Assembly: GCA_037367355.1 (NCBI GenBank)
Contig: CM074701.1
Span: 1,798,001-1,862,000, forward strand
Reading direction: 5' to 3'
Length of the DNA stretch: 64,000 nucleotides
Origin: Neoscytalidium dimidiatum
Taxonomy: Eukaryota > Ascomycota > Dothideomycetes > Botryosphaeriales > Botryosphaeriaceae
Numbering within the stretch: the stretch's first letter is position 1; each line of letters opens with the position of its first letter. This document shows positions 1 to 11,838 of this stretch, in pieces. The notes under the pieces were generated by a model, which saw nothing but the letters and a program-made list of their open reading frames with translations, was not told the DNA's origin and did no database searches. Made by a program: the position numbers and the translations under genes.

Positions 1-2
1 GT

Positions 3-158
3 CTTATCCAAACCTCCCGTATCCTGATCTACCGCTCGTCTCAGAAGGGGGACAGCTTGAGCCAGGAAGCCAAGGAGGCCGCCAAGGACGAGGCTGCTGC
101 TGGCAAGAAGATCCTTGAGAACCCCGTTGGCGCCGCCAAGGACGCTACTAAGCACTAA
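3..158 (+). CDS. 3' end of an unassigned gene (partial at left edge)
   Basis: An open frame runs from base 3 to a TAA at 156-158 (51 residues visible). It begins with a short hydrophobic stretch (LIQTSRILIYRSS). A hydrophilic Ala/Lys/Glu/Asp-rich helix-like tail with repeated AKEAAKDEAA-type segments follows, ending in GAAKDATKH. The composition and GC-rich third positions look coding. The beginning lies outside the window and could start inside an exon, so the frame is chosen only because it is the open one with coding composition. I do not recognise the family; a small membrane-anchored protein with an amphipathic tail is one possibility. Confidence 0.55.
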   Translation, partial: LIQTSRILIYRSSQKGDSLSQEAKEAAKDEAAAGKKILENPVGAAKDATKH

Positions 159-934
159 AGAGCTGGCATAGACGCGAAGACATAGGAAAGACGTCGTGAC
201 GGCATTTCTTGGAGACGGACTATTCGCGGTTGCGGAACTGCAAGAGACGTTCCTCGCAGACAAGGCGCAAGCCAAATAGAGAGGGTACTAGGCGCGATAC
301 CACAATTCAATTGGAAGCGGGTTGAAAAAATATGTATTCTTAAGATCTAGGTATGGAAAGTGAAGCGTTGTTGATTGATGCTGTCCTTTTCAGTTTCACA
401 TTTTCCCTGGCTTCTTGTTTCCGGCCTTGGTGGAAATGACCGTAAGCCCATGAATCCCTCCCTTCAAAGTCTGTTGAATGTGGATAAGATTCAGCAAATC
501 ATCGAGAGGATTGTCCCCGTTGGAAATCTTTGTTATGCATATGTAGATGTTATTGGGATATACCAGACGGCCGCCTTGTATTGCACTAACATTTTGATTA
601 TTGAACGAGTGAAGATGCTGCATGTGCAAGTCGGCGGCAGAGACTCTTCGTGAAGCGGGCATTGAGAGGCCCTAGCCACTGAGAAATCCTCATGAGTATC
701 AAGCACTTATACCCACACCGGGACCATTTCTGCCAGTGGTAGGCCCACAAATGACTATCTGAATGGTCAAAGGTAAGTGAAACCATCCATTCCGCATACC
801 TTTCGGGAATAGTCCCGGCCTTGCCGCCGGAAAAGACGGACCAGTCCCGTTAAGAGGCAGCAATCGCAGAATCGGGCCTCCTACCCTGCTTTAGTCCATA
901 CTACAAGGAACAAAATCCGAGCGGGCCGGAGGAC
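159..934. other. Intergenic spacer, 3' ends of two convergent genes
   Basis: This 776-bp stretch lies between the end of the left partial gene and the stop of the GMC oxidoreductase. It holds only short overlapping ORFs on both strands without recognisable content. It presumably contains both 3' UTRs. Confidence 0.5.
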
Positions 935-3193
935 TTACGCATCAGGAACTCTTTTCACATCCTCCTTGATTAGCTCTGCAGCCCTTTCGCCGATACCGTA
1001 GGCCGGCATTTGAGCTAATTTGCATCAGCACCGCTTTCGCCCCCAATTTGCATTGGAACTTACTGTGGCCCTGATTCATAAGCGGCATGACGCTGCAATC
1101 CGCGACCCTCAGTCGTTCGACTCCACGCACACGCAGTCTGTTGTCCAGCACAGCAAGCGGGTCGTCATCCCTACCCATCTTACATGTGCCGGCGGCGTGG
1201 TAACCTATTGCCAAGTCAGCAATCCCCCGGTCATTCACGCAATGGAGAGTCGGCACGCTCACATGTCGTCGCATGCTCCTTCACATACTCAATCCACTCT
1301 TCGCGCGTCGTGTACTCGTGGTGCTTTGCGCCTGGCGGCCAGGCGCCTTTCACAATGCCCTTGGTCCCCGCGCCATTCATAATAATCTCGTTGCCCCAGC
1401 GGCATGCTTCCGCCGCGACCAGCATGTCCAACTCGTCACCAAGGTAGTTGTGGTCGACGATAGGGTTTGCAGTCGGGTCCCGGGAAGCGAGTGTGACCGA
1501 CCCGCGAGCGCGTGGGGACAGTAGCATGCTGATCAGGGAAAAGGCGCCCTGGCCGTCTTTTGGGAACTGGTCATACTGCTTTGGGCCGCCGTAGCACTCC
1601 GTACTGAACCATTCGATATTCGGCTGGGTGGGGAGCAGCCCCATGGGATCCCGCTCGCTGCTGTAGGAATTGCCATGGGGGTCTTTCACGGGACAAGCTT
1701 GTTTCCAAGCCCGGAGATCCTTGAAGCGGTCGTCGAGGCGGGCGTATCCGAAGGCTCCGAACGGAAAAGTTGAGAGGAATCCGCTTTTCGTGTCTTTGTA
1801 GAGCTGGTAGCTGGACGCTAGGGCGTCTTCATAGTACGCGAGGTGGTCGTTGGTGAGCTCGGGTTTATTAGTTTCATAGAAAACGAAGGTGATTATATGA
1901 TCCATGAGATTCTTCCCTACGCCGGGAAGGTCGACCTCAGTCGGGATACCATGCTTTTCAAGTTCAGACTCGGGACCGATGCCGGAACGCAACAGGATTG
2001 CTGGGCTACAGTAAGAACCTGAGCTTACGATTACCTCCTTCCGCGCGTAGATAGTTGATTCGCTTCCGTCTCTTGAAATAAACTTGACGCCTGTAGCCGC
2101 GAGCTTTCCGTCCACCGATCCAAGGATGATCTTATCAACGACGCTCTCCGTCTTGATGGCGATGTTGTCTCGTCGATATCCCTTGGTAATGAAGTCTGCA
2201 CCAGTGGTCCGAACACCTTGGTGAACAGTCCGAACGGTGTTGCTGCACCCTTGAGAAGCCAGACCAGTAGAGAATAGATCTGGCTTGTATGGGATGCCCT
2301 TGCTCTGCATTGACTCTAGGATGAGTTTGGATATGGGTGCAAGGTCATGAGGTTCGGTATGCAAGGGTCCATTCGTCCCGTGTACATTCAGGTCGGCTTC
2401 AAAGCCATCTTTGGGATGGAAGGTCTCCGCCTGAACGTATGCAAGTTAGCAGTGGGAGTAAGGAGATAACCAAAGTCTTCCCGACGATATATCAAAGCTC
2501 TGGACCCAACGAACTTTTTTTTTTCTCTTTTCTTTTTTTTAAGAGAAAAAAGAAACATGCGAATTGTGCTTTTCGAGGAAAGGCATTGGACCGCAGCCGA
2601 GAGTACGGAAGGTGAAACAGAGGATACTTGAGGCTTGTGCCATGTTCTCTAATGCCGCCCTCTTAGGAGTCGGCAATTGACCGCGACCACGAACCGGCAG
2701 CGCAGGAAATATCCCTAGCCAAATTCGGGTGTGGGGTAGCGATGAGGGGCAATATATGGTTAGCTCACCTTTGCCATAGCCTTCCACATCTCTTCACCGG
2801 ACCAACCTTCAAGACCCCAGTCATCGTAGTCTTGCCTGCTGCCTCGGATGCAAAGAGTGCCATTTACCCCGCTGCAGCCTCCCAAGAACCTGCCTCTACT
2901 GTTCTTGACTCGGCGGCCATTGATGGCGGGAGAGGGCTCGGACAGGATGTTCCAGTCGGTGTGGCTGTCGAAATTCTGCGACCATCCGCCGACCATGTGT
3001 ACATTCTCCAAATCTGCGTTGTCGGGGCCCGCTTCGACCACACACACAGTAACGTTGAGGTCTTCTGCCAAGCGGCCCGCAATGACGCAGCCAGACGTGC
3101 CTCCGCTGTGGGTCAAACATAAGGACAGACCACTGCACAGTCCGGGGAGAGGACCTACCCGCACACCACGTAATCGAACGTTTCAGAGGACAT
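935..3193 (-). CDS. GMC-family FAD-dependent oxidoreductase
   Basis: Five exons, complement of 935-1014, 1064-1204, 1263-2430, 2769-3105 and 3159-3193, give 586 aa. Splicing restores the N-terminal FAD-binding motif ([18 protein letters not shown], glycines from residue 12), the GMC signature region around [13 protein letters not shown], and the C-terminal active site. GMC enzymes oxidise alcohols, sugars or choline using FAD. The expected catalytic His pair is present: H516 in [11 protein letters not shown] and H560 in [14 protein letters not shown]. No signal peptide is visible, so it is probably intracellular. Introns are 49, 58, 338 and 53 nt; the 338-nt intron is unusually long and contains a T/A inverted repeat. 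Both His motifs sit at or beside splice junctions, so an unspliced reading would look truncated. The substrate cannot be assigned. Confidence 0.9.
2515..2556. repeat. T-tract/A-tract inverted repeat inside GMC intron
   Basis: A run of T is followed by CTCTTTTC, another T run, AAGAG and an A-rich arm. TTTCTTTTTT pairs with AAAAAAGAAA across a short loop. It lies in the longest intron of the GMC gene and may be a slippage-prone or inserted segment. Confidence 0.6.
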
Positions 3194-4507
3194 GGTAGAT
3201 TCCAAGATTTTGCAACAACTGATCTTCTCAAGAGCGCACAGAGGAATGGAGGACGAGCGTACAGCGAAAGCACCGCGATCTGAGCATGCGTTTTTTAAGC
3301 GCAGACACTCCGTAAGCACTAAACTAGACAACCCCGCGGCCGGCGATGGCAGGGAAGGTCTGCTAAACTACATTCTCCATGGTCGTTGCTGGGTAGTGGC
3401 TGAATGGAGCTGCGAAGGAGCTTAGTGAGACCAGACGCGCCTCTTGGCCCTCGGGCGGCGGTAGGGCGACGACGATCGCGTGCAAAAAGCAGGGACCTTT
3501 CCCGAGGCGCACACACCCCGCAGCAGCCGCGCGACGCGGCCCCAGAGACGGGCGGGAGGCGACTCCGACGTGTGTGAAGCGACGGCTGAGGTGTCAGACT
3601 GGAGTGGATGGCCACGGACGGCGAGCGACAGCATGGCGGATAGATGGCACGGGCCGGGCCCGACACGTGCGGGACCCGTGCCGGCGCTTGCGGAAGCGGT
3701 GCCACAGGTGCGCGGTTGTGAAGGGCTACGCGAGCAGGCGGAGGCGGCGGCGGCGGCGGCGGCAGCGGCAGCGACGGAGCAGAGGTGACAGGGTGACAGC
3801 GTTGGGATGGCGGAGGGCCGGGGTCCAACCAGCGCTCGACAGTTGTTGGCGATGGGGCGGCGTGGTGCGCGCGGGGGCCTGCCTGCGCCCTGCCCGCCGT
3901 TCTCGAAGGCTCAGCGAAGGCAGGGCCCCGTCCGCCGCGCTCACCCGACCTGTTCCAGAAACAAGCCGACTCCACCATCGCACGCGCGCACGACCAGCCT
4001 GACCAGCCTGACCTCGCCCAGCGCAGCAAACAGCGCACTCGGCTGCTGCCCTGCGAACCGCCGCCCCGTCGCCCGCAACCCCGGCCTGGCCCTGATGTGG
4101 CACCGAGTGAGCTGGCGCCTGCAGCTGCGCACCAATCAGCCCGCGCCCGCCGCCCTCCCAGCGGGAAGCCCTGCAGGCATGCTATCATCCATCAAGATCT
4201 GCTGCCGGGATTAAGCCCAGTTTGCTTGTTGACCGGCTGCCCGCGCCCAGCAACAAATCCACCACACACTCGACCTCTTCCCATTCCACTATGCCACCGC
4301 CCGCCGAGTCAGGCCTCAGAGCTTTGATTTCCCTCGCCAGAAGACGCTCGTCCCTTCACGATCGCGCGATATCGGGCAATGAGCGGTGTATATTGAAAGC
4401 GTCTGTGATGACCCGTCAAGAATCCCGCCGTGCCCTCCGAGTCCACTGCGCCTGCCTCACCACCTAGCCGCGAACTCCCCCTCCCACCGCCCCCGGCCCT
4501 CGCAACC
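3194..4507. other. Divergent GC-rich upstream region
   Basis: About 1.3 kb separates the start of the GMC gene (-) from the start of the large conserved protein (+). It is strongly GC-rich. Long ORFs on both strands are low-complexity (Ala, Arg, Pro) and look like GC artefacts. It probably holds both promoters and 5' leaders. A GGC-type triplet run lies at about 3737-3772. Confidence 0.55.
3737..3772. repeat. GGC-rich trinucleotide microsatellite
   Basis: A run of (GGC)n with GGA and AGC interruptions in the divergent upstream region. It encodes Ala or Arg runs in chance ORFs only. Confidence 0.75.
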
Positions 4508-7500
4508 ATGCCCTTCGGCTGGCGCAGACGGCAGCCGCCCGAGCAGGATGCCACCGCCGAGAAGGTCGACGCCCAGCGCGTGAGGAAGCGCGACCTCCTG
4601 CGCCAGCTGCTCTCCGGCCTGTCCAGAGACACGCGGCAGCCGCGCGCCGCCAGCATCCCCAGCGTCGTCGAGCCCGAGGTTTGCATAGCCCCCCCCTTTG
4701 CCCACGGACTGCACCGCGAGTCTGCTGACATGTCCATGGCCCCGCAGCGCAAGAGCCGGATTCCCGACTCCCTCAGAACCCTCAAGAAACACTATCGCTC
4801 GCGCTCGTTCGTAAAGTCCGCCGACGATGACAGATCCGCTGCCGCTCCATCCGCCACCGACGTTCCCGTCACACAGCATGCCGACAGCGAGGAGCACGAT
4901 GACGCTAGGTCGGAGGTCCAAGCAGAGGATGCCTCGACTCACGATCCGAGGGGTGCGTGATCGCGATCTGCCCTTTTCACCGCTATGGCTATGTGGTCGG
5001 ATCCTCAGGGGAACTGACCCTTAAGTGAGGGGATACGGGGAGCCTTTCCACTGCTGACACTATGGCTTTCACAGACTTGACTGAGGAGGATATCCCCACC
5101 CTCTTTGCGGGCGCTCCGCTCTTCTCGGTGGACAAGATCAAAGGCAGACGCATTCCGCGAGTGGATTTTCCCTACGACGATACCCTTATTGTTCGAGATG
5201 TTAGCGATAGTCCCCAACTGTCCCACGAGGCCTTCTCCGCAGCGACGCTCCGGCCGCATCTCTGTCAAGTTGGCCACCAGGATGAGAAGAAGGGAATTCC
5301 TATGGGATACGACATCAACGTGGTTGAAGTTCCGAGCATGTTGAGCGAGCAAGGTACGGAACCAGGAACCGTTGGTTTTGATCATTTTCTGGAAATCCCA
5401 AGGTCAGACCATCTTCGCCTGGAAGACAACGACGACGAATCAATCATGAATCGCGAACTGTTGGAGGAGGCACCAGAGAAGCTTGGGATCAAGTGGCTCG
5501 ACCAGCGCTTAATCTACGAACGATTGATGGAGCTCAGCCAAGTTCACCAGACATTCAAGGAATCTGCGGGAAGACAGACTATTCTGGACGCCCAGTCGCC
5601 TGGGGAAATGTACGCGCACTTGTTTGGGAAGTTCTTGATGCCACCGCGGTTTGATGGATCAACAGGCGACCCCACCGGACTGAAGGTACAAATCGAGACG
5701 TTGATCAGGGTTCTGAAATTGAAGGGAATTTGGCATGATTTCAGTCTCGTGGAATGGCGCATCCGGTTCGGGCGGATCTTATGGGACAGCGATGCTTCAG
5801 AGCCTGAGGATCCGGAAGACTACACAGGGCCAAGTGAAAGAGACATGCTGTTGCTCCAGATACTGCTTGCCTCGGAACTACTCCTCCGCCTAGACGCGAT
5901 ATCTGGACTCACGGTGAAGGAAGTCCTGGGTGAACTTCACCTGACAGAGGCGGAAGTGCGCAGCTTCGCCAGCATGAAGACCAGGAAAACCGACTGGGAC
6001 TTGGTACTCGCAAGGCGGTTCCTGGAAAACATTGAGATCAGCGAGGAAGCACCAGCTCCTCTGACGCCCAAAAGAAGGGGTTTTCTTGCTGCACTCAACG
6101 TTACGCGTCCGGCCGAGGAGGAGGACGAACCTCTAGAGACTGAATTCTGGCTTAGACCGCGTTATCGAGAGCGTCAGCTCTCAGGTCTTCTTCATTTCGC
6201 GGAAGCCATAGGTTGGCCGCATCTTAAGGAGTTCTCAATCAACATGACAGCTAAGCTCCAGGAGACCAGCACACCTCCATCTCCGAGTCTCTACGGCACT
6301 CCACTCGCTTCCCCGCTTGCGACCCCGCGCATATCCAAGGATGCTGGTGGATATTTCGATGATGCCTTTCGTCGTCCGCACCCGAGTCGCATAAGTACTC
6401 AGCGATCGATTCAGCTGCAGCCGTCAGCTGCTTCAGGGCCTTCGACACCTCAAAGGCCATCTTTGCTTAGGAGAGACAGCTCGCAACCGACTTCTACCGG
6501 AAGTGGTGGATCTACTGATATCGGCGGATGGCTCAGCCGGACGTATCTGACTGGACTTGTACTCCCTGGAGAAGCGATTTCGCATTTCTTGATCTCTACC
6601 TTGTTGGAAAACGATAAAGCAGCCATCAAAGCGCTGGGGGAATCGGCCAATTTGTACGGTGGCTTTGTGTATGGCGGACGCAGCTGGTGGAGTAAGAGTT
6701 GCGTCGTTGGTCGAGTTCTGGCTACATTGGAGGGCTCAAAAGAGTGCATGGGATGGATAAGCGTGCCTTGCGTTCCTGACGGGTTCCAGGATTCATGGAT
6801 CGACATCGTCAACGGCACCGCGCCGCCAAGCCCGGGGAAAAAATCGAAAGCAAGGATCGATTGCGGAGAAAAAATTGAGCGTGACTCAACCTACCTCGCG
6901 GGGCAAGAGGACGCGGAAGTCACGGGAGACGACTTGACTCTACCTAGGGACGCAGCTGAGCCCCCTGCAAAGCTAGTCCAGCTTAGCAAGCTGCAGCTCA
7001 TTCCGGACCACCTGATGGAGGTGCCAGAACCGGACGTTGAGACGGATGTCGTGGAGCCCCAGACCAGCTACACTGCCCAACTGAGCTTCGACCTACCGGA
7101 AACGAGTGTCACTCTCTCATTGACCTTCGATATTCAGTTCATCACCGCTTGGCCGTGCACACCGCCATCTTCCGCCACCAACAAGAAGTTGCGCCGCCTG
7201 AATAGGAACTCCACTCCTGGCAGAAGCGGCCCAGTTTCCGCGCACCCGCTGCACGTCGCGCACAAGTACCGCGTCATCACACCCGCACAGCTTTTGGCCG
7301 GCTCACCGCATCTGACACCCACCTCCTCGTCAATCTCATTGTTGGATGAGACCGCGGCCAGCGGCGAAGTCCTAGTCATCGACGCTCGCGCTCCGCGTGG
7401 CTCCACTGACTCGGCATCGGCTCTCAAGCTCCCTTCGAACGGTTCGGCTACGCCCTCTAGCGCTTCTGGTGGGGCTGATGCAGCCCTCTTGGCTCGTGCG

Positions 7501-7614
7501 TGGTGTGCGGATCGCGGCGAACACGCGCTGGTTGGACGTGTTGGCCGGACGTGTCTGGCCTGCTGCGTAAGAGAGGCGCGGGCGCTAGGCGTGCGCATCG
7601 TCATCCGCGTCTAA
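4508..7614 (+). CDS. Large conserved fungal protein of unknown function
   Basis: Model join(4508-4678, 4748-4952, 5075-7614) gives 971 aa. The start is the ATG with context CAACCATG, opening MPFGWRRRQPPE. The 122-nt second intron is firm: donor GTGCGT, branch CTGAC, acceptor TTTCACAG, and the junction rebuilds DLTEEDIPTLFAGAPLF. The first intron (69 nt, weak donor GTTTGC but a CTGAC branch) is a multiple of three with no stop, so retention is possible. The protein has a basic N-terminus, an acidic Ser-rich stretch, a long folded region, a Ser/Thr-Pro-rich linker at about 523-545 (many SP/TP sites) and a conserved-looking C-terminus (LVGRVGRTCLACCVREAR). No signal peptide or membrane segment is visible. 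It resembles a long uncharacterised ascomycete family (possibly that named DUF8004, from memory). No function is claimed. Confidence 0.85.
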
Positions 7615-8730
7615 GAAAGACGACCATCAAAACATAAAGAGATTGAATTTCGTAGAAAGAAGTACTCCCCCTCCCGTTTTGTTTCCTGTAACTTTAAAAT
7701 GCGGGTCAATTGGTTTTTTTTTTTTTTTTTGGATAGCGAGCGAGTATAGCGATTGGTTGTTTTTTTTTGGATATCCGATATTTGAGCAGTTTGATTTCAT
7801 CCCCCACCACATTGTGCGTTTTTCCCCTGTTGAGGCAATGAGTATAGCCAGCGATCGTTGAACAAGATTGTGTATTCGATGTTGCCCCCACATTTTAATT
7901 GCGAGCTTGCTGTCGTCGTCCTCGTTGTTTGCGCGTATAAAAAGCCGCCGTTGAGCGAGTCTTCCTTCGTCAGCAGAACAAGCGCGTGTTGAGTGGTTTT
8001 TTTTTTTTTTTTTGGACTCCTGCTAATACCCCCATAACCCCATACACCCGTACAAAACCGTTATACCCGTAACTCCTTTTTAATCGTAATTTTTCGGATT
8101 CCAGCGCACATACTTTTTTTCTCAGTAATGTCTTACTTGCATTCTCAAGTCCCTTGCGCAGATTGTGTCATTCTATCCGTGGGTGTCAACGCAAGTTCTG
8201 GCGTATCTGAACAGGCTAGAGCACCTGTTTTTCGTGCCTTATATGCTTCGTGGCGCCGGATGAGACGTGGGGTATGGAGACTAGAGGTAGTTGTCCGTAA
8301 GTAGACATACACAGTTGAAGTTATTCGCCCAGTCACATGATGGCTTGTTGTTTTGTGAATCAGCCCAACGCCCGTTGAGCGGAAGCGGCTTGATATTTCC
8401 GTTTCTATTAGAAGAGTCTCACGGCGAAGCTACGGAGCGACGTCAACCAGTGTACGGAGTCTTAGTAAAACGTAGACAGTGGTGGTTACCTGTCCTGGAA
8501 GAAAGTCCCCCATAGTCACAGGCGGGCGGTCAAATCGAAAGGGATGGATAGCAAGAAGCTGCCGGTGATTTTGGCAGCTCCCGTAAGGACTCATTCATTT
8601 TTATATGTACAAACGCCTCAGGTGCCGGTGTCGAGCCACCGAAGTCCCGAAACACTGGACTTCTCTTGTAGTATGTACATACTTTATATGCGAATAGGCA
8701 AACGAGATGTACTCTCGTCTTGCCATGCAT
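7615..8730. other. Convergent 3' intergenic region with homopolymer tracts
   Basis: About 1.1 kb between convergent gene ends. It holds long T tracts near 7711-7729, 7760-7768 and 7998-8014. No gene is supportable. Confidence 0.6.
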
Positions 8731-10091
8731 TCAGTAGTTCTGCTGGTCATTCCAGTACAGAGTTTCGTGCTGGACTTCGGGGCCCGTGGCCAGTAGATCC
8801 CAGTCGAATCGCTCCTTGATGAACTGCATGAGATGACTGGCGACTTTGATATGGCCAACGTCAGTCGGGTGGTATTGCGGGCCGATGTCGTTGTGCTGCA
8901 TGATGCCGGTCGTGTTGAAATAGTGCACGAAGCCTTCGGCCTCGTACGTCCTGGCCACCTCCTGGATCTCGTCGATGAAGGCGCCTCCCTGCGCGTAGCT
9001 GGATCCAGCGGGGCTGAAGCCGTTCCACAGGCTCACGAGCACGATCTGGGCGTCGGGCCAGACCTCGTGCACGTCAGCGACGAAGTCGATGTAGGCCTGG
9101 AGGTAGGCGCTGGCGGAAACGTTGTTGTGCGTGTTGTTGTCGTTGGTGCCGAGATTGATGACCACGATGTCAGCAGCCGGGTGCGCGGCGAAATCCCAGG
9201 GCTCTGGGTCGTCGCCGTACAGCTCCGTCGCGCGGTAGGAGGTGTCGGAGGCGTAGTGCCATTGATAGATCTGGCCGCGCGCGTTGCCCCAGCAGTTGAC
9301 GTCGACGAGGCAGATGCCCGGGTACGCGGTGATGCTGAACTCGGTCTCGCCCAGTCCTTCGCCCAGGCCCCATGCATATGAGGCTAAGCCTTCGTACGTT
9401 GCATATTGTCCTGCGGACAGCGAGTCGCCGATGATTTCGAGGGTGCGCGGAGCAAGTGGGAGGGCGATCAGCGAGCCCGTGGTAGAGGTGTGGACGCTGT
9501 CGATCTGCACGCCATAGGCCCAGTTGGTGACGCGGAGCTCGAAAGTGCGTGTATCAGAGTAGGTGAGATTGAAGCCTGGCGTTGCGCTGGTAATCAGGGC
9601 GTGCGTGGTGTTGGCGGTCACGTTCGTGAATTGCCAGTCTTGTCCGTCGAGGCGGTAGCCAATGAGGACGCCCGGGGAGGTGTATTGTCCGAAGCTGATT
9701 GCGATGCGGTCGCCGGTGAAGCCGAATTTGAGACCAGGGGCTCTGAAAACAGTTGACGGGAGGGTTAGTGGCGAATGTGTGCTCAAATAGGACACTCGGG
9801 GCAAACTGGCAGGAGACTTACGACCACCCTGGGTGAACGGTAGTTAGCTAATGCTTAACTGTAGAGGATACAGTCGAACTTACAGGAGACGTGCTTGCTG
9901 TCCCAACGCCCCTTGTACCCTATTTCGGAAGCATTGGCTGGATAGGTCTTCCAGGTTGAATTGCTGGAGCTGTCCAACGTAATGGCTGTGTTTGGGAAGT
10001 TCACGTCACGGATCTGCTGATTCTGCCATATGGTTGCACGGGCTGTGGAGGCCAGAGAAAGAGCGGTAAGTAGGAAGCCTGAAACCCGCAT
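8731..10091 (-). CDS. Secreted SGNH/GDSL-type carbohydrate esterase (CE2-like)
   Basis: Three exons, complement of 8731-9742, 9822-9828 and 9884-10091, give 408 aa. The start MRVSGFLLTALSLASTARA is a signal peptide. An N-terminal beta-rich domain (about 25-160) precedes an SGNH hydrolase domain, as in carbohydrate esterase family 2. Catalytic features are Ser179 in IIGDSLSAG, the GTNDNN block and the Asp366-x-x-His369 pair in YHPTDVGH. The predicted activity is deacetylation or deacylation of polysaccharides outside the cell; the family link is inference. The middle exon is only 7 nt (GGTGGTC). It joins HVS to APGLKFGF as HVSWWSAPGLKFGF, with GTAAGT donors on exon 1 and on the microexon itself and CAG acceptors. 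Several N-x-S/T sites fit secretion. Confidence 0.88.
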
Positions 10092-10880
10092 GATGACGAA
10101 AGTCTTATGGCTCCACTGGGCCAACAACACACAAGACGCCGGGCACGCGAGATTGAGGCTTGGGACGAGAGTCACTGTTATATAGGTCTATACACGAGCC
10201 TGGTTCAGGACTAGTCAGGAGAGATTGAGCTCCGCATGGCCGGCAGTTTGGCCATGGAGAGAAGCACAGTAGCATGGCAGGACGAGCTCCGGGAGCAAAG
10301 CAGTAAAATTGCGGGGAGGATGTGGGTTAAGTGCTCGGGGGAGCATGCTCCGGACAGTGTTTGGGATCGGCGGCGGAGAAAACAGGTGGATTCAGGCTGA
10401 AACAGGCAAGACGGGCTGGCCCTAGACACCCAGGGCCCACGGGCAGCACGGGCAAACGGCGGGCAGGCGCGGGCGGGTTGAGGTCAGAGGCTGCGGCCAA
10501 GCAGGCGTCATGTGCTCGCGCGCCGGCGCAGTTTCGCGCAGGCCCCGTCCAGCCATGGCGGTGACATCAAAGCGGGCGTCAAGCATGACATGCGGCGGGC
10601 AAGAACAGGACCTGCATCCGGACGGCCCATCTTTACCCGCTCGTACTGCCGGTTGGGACGATCTTCCGACGCAAGGCCGCAGGACGAACGCCTTGGTGTC
10701 GGTCGGGGGCGGCGAGGTGGTGTGCGAGGGCGCGTGGTGAGTGGGCAGGACGCAGGCAGAGCCGTTACCGCCCGGGCGTGCGGGCACAGCGAGGGAAGGT
10801 AGTATAAGGCGCGGCGGTCCCCGTCGCCGGGAGCTGAGCGCGACTGCTGCGGCCTCGTGCGGCGCGGGATGCGGGCGCTG

Positions 10881-10910
10881 CGATGCGATGCGATGCGATG
10901 CGATGCGATG
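10881..10910. repeat. (CGATG)6 pentanucleotide microsatellite
   Basis: Six perfect copies of CGATG in the upstream region of the CNL1-like gene. Confidence 0.95.
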
Positions 10911-11179
10911 CCCTCTGCCCATCGTGCCTCTCTGCCGGCGGCAGCGCGACGACGTCTCGGGGCGATAGGGCTGCAGCAGGCGCGTGCGCTCGGCCGCGTC
11001 GGGCTGGCCTAGCTCGCAGAGCTTGGGCGCTGTGCTGCTTGTCGTACGCTCGTTGGTGCGACACTGCGACGGCGCGTCAAATGGGACGCTCCGAAGCCCA
11101 GCTCTAGCCCGCCTGCCCGGCGCCCCTCCTCTCAATCCACCTTACTGCCTTACCTGACTGTCCGTCTCCGTTGACCTCA

Positions 11180-11233
11180 GTCCGTCCCGAGTCCTCTCCG
11201 TCCCGAGTCCTCCTCCTCCTCCTCCTCCTCCTC
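11180..11233. repeat. Tandem 16-mer followed by TCC triplet run
   Basis: Two adjacent near-copies of TCCGTCCCGAGTCCTC lead into about eight TCC triplets, ending roughly 90 bp before the CNL1-like start. It probably lies in the 5' UTR or core promoter as a CT-rich element. Confidence 0.75.
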
Positions 11234-11325
11234 TTTCCCCAGCTCCGTCCCTCCATCCCCGCGTCCATGGCGCGCGGCGGCCAGTGACTGCTCGACAATG
11301 CCGTCGCCGTGCATGGCTCCGAACA

Positions 11326-11838
11326 ATGGCCTCCCCAGCCGCCTCCATCCCAGACAGCCAGCTCGGCCTGACCCAGGGCGAGATACAGACGCTCCGCTAT
11401 CACCAGCAGGTCGCCCTCTCCCAGCATGGCGGTTCTTCCTCACGCGCCGCCAGCCAGGCCTCGTCGCAGGGCCGTTTGCTGCTCGACCCGACCAGCCTAC
11501 AAGCATTGAGCGCCCACTTTGACCGCCTGCTGCACAGTATACAGCAGCGCTGGGCCCATGTGAGTCTCCTCCAACCCCGCCTGCTGCTCGGGCCCGCCTG
11601 TTGACGCGCCTTGTCTTGCCCGCAGCTGTCCGAGCAGACCCAGACGGCCACCCAGGTGCAGTACGACCGCGCCGGCAACGCCATATCCAACGCAGACGCC
11701 CAGATAGCCCGCTTCCACGAGATTCTGCGCCAAATCGACGAGCTACAGGTCGAGTTCGACAAGATTCGCCGCATTGGGGAAATCGTCAAGGCCTACCGCC
11801 GCCGCGTCGAGGCCCTCGACCGCCGCGTCGGCCGCTGA
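11326..11838 (+). CDS. CNL1: BLOC-1 complex subunit CNL1-like protein
   Basis: Join(11326-11559, 11626-11838), 148 aa, with a 66-nt intron (GTGAGT...CGCAG) joining RWAH to LSEQTQTATQ. The N-terminal 50 residues are Ser/Gln-rich and probably disordered. Residues 55-145 form a heptad-like coiled coil (FDRLLHSIQQ, IARFHEILRQIDEL, IVKAYRRRVEALDRRV). The size, the coiled coil and the pattern of an N-terminal QLGLT segment match fungal CNL1, the cappuccino/BLOC1S4 counterpart, which acts in endosomal BLOC-1. The start ATG at 11326 (AACAATGG) was preferred because it opens the frame that splices. The family call rests on pattern memory, not a search. Confidence 0.7.

Larger units (their letters stand above)
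10092..11325. other. Divergent GC-rich upstream region
   Basis: About 1.2 kb between the esterase start (-) and the CNL1-like start (+). It is GC-rich with chance ORFs on both strands, a (CGATG)6 microsatellite and a TCC run near the CNL1 start. It probably carries both promoters. Confidence 0.55.

Noticed and set aside
3319..4188. 289-codon minus-strand frame upstream of the large conserved gene
   Set aside because: It consists of Arg/Ala/Pro/Ser-rich low complexity with a poly-Pro run produced by the GGC repeat on the other strand. It is a GC-content artefact in a divergent promoter region.
10422..11135. 237-codon minus-strand frame between the esterase and CNL1-like genes
   Set aside because: Arg/Pro/Ala/Ser-rich, with another open frame on each strand in the same interval and a (CGATG)6 repeat inside. 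No domain or splice support.
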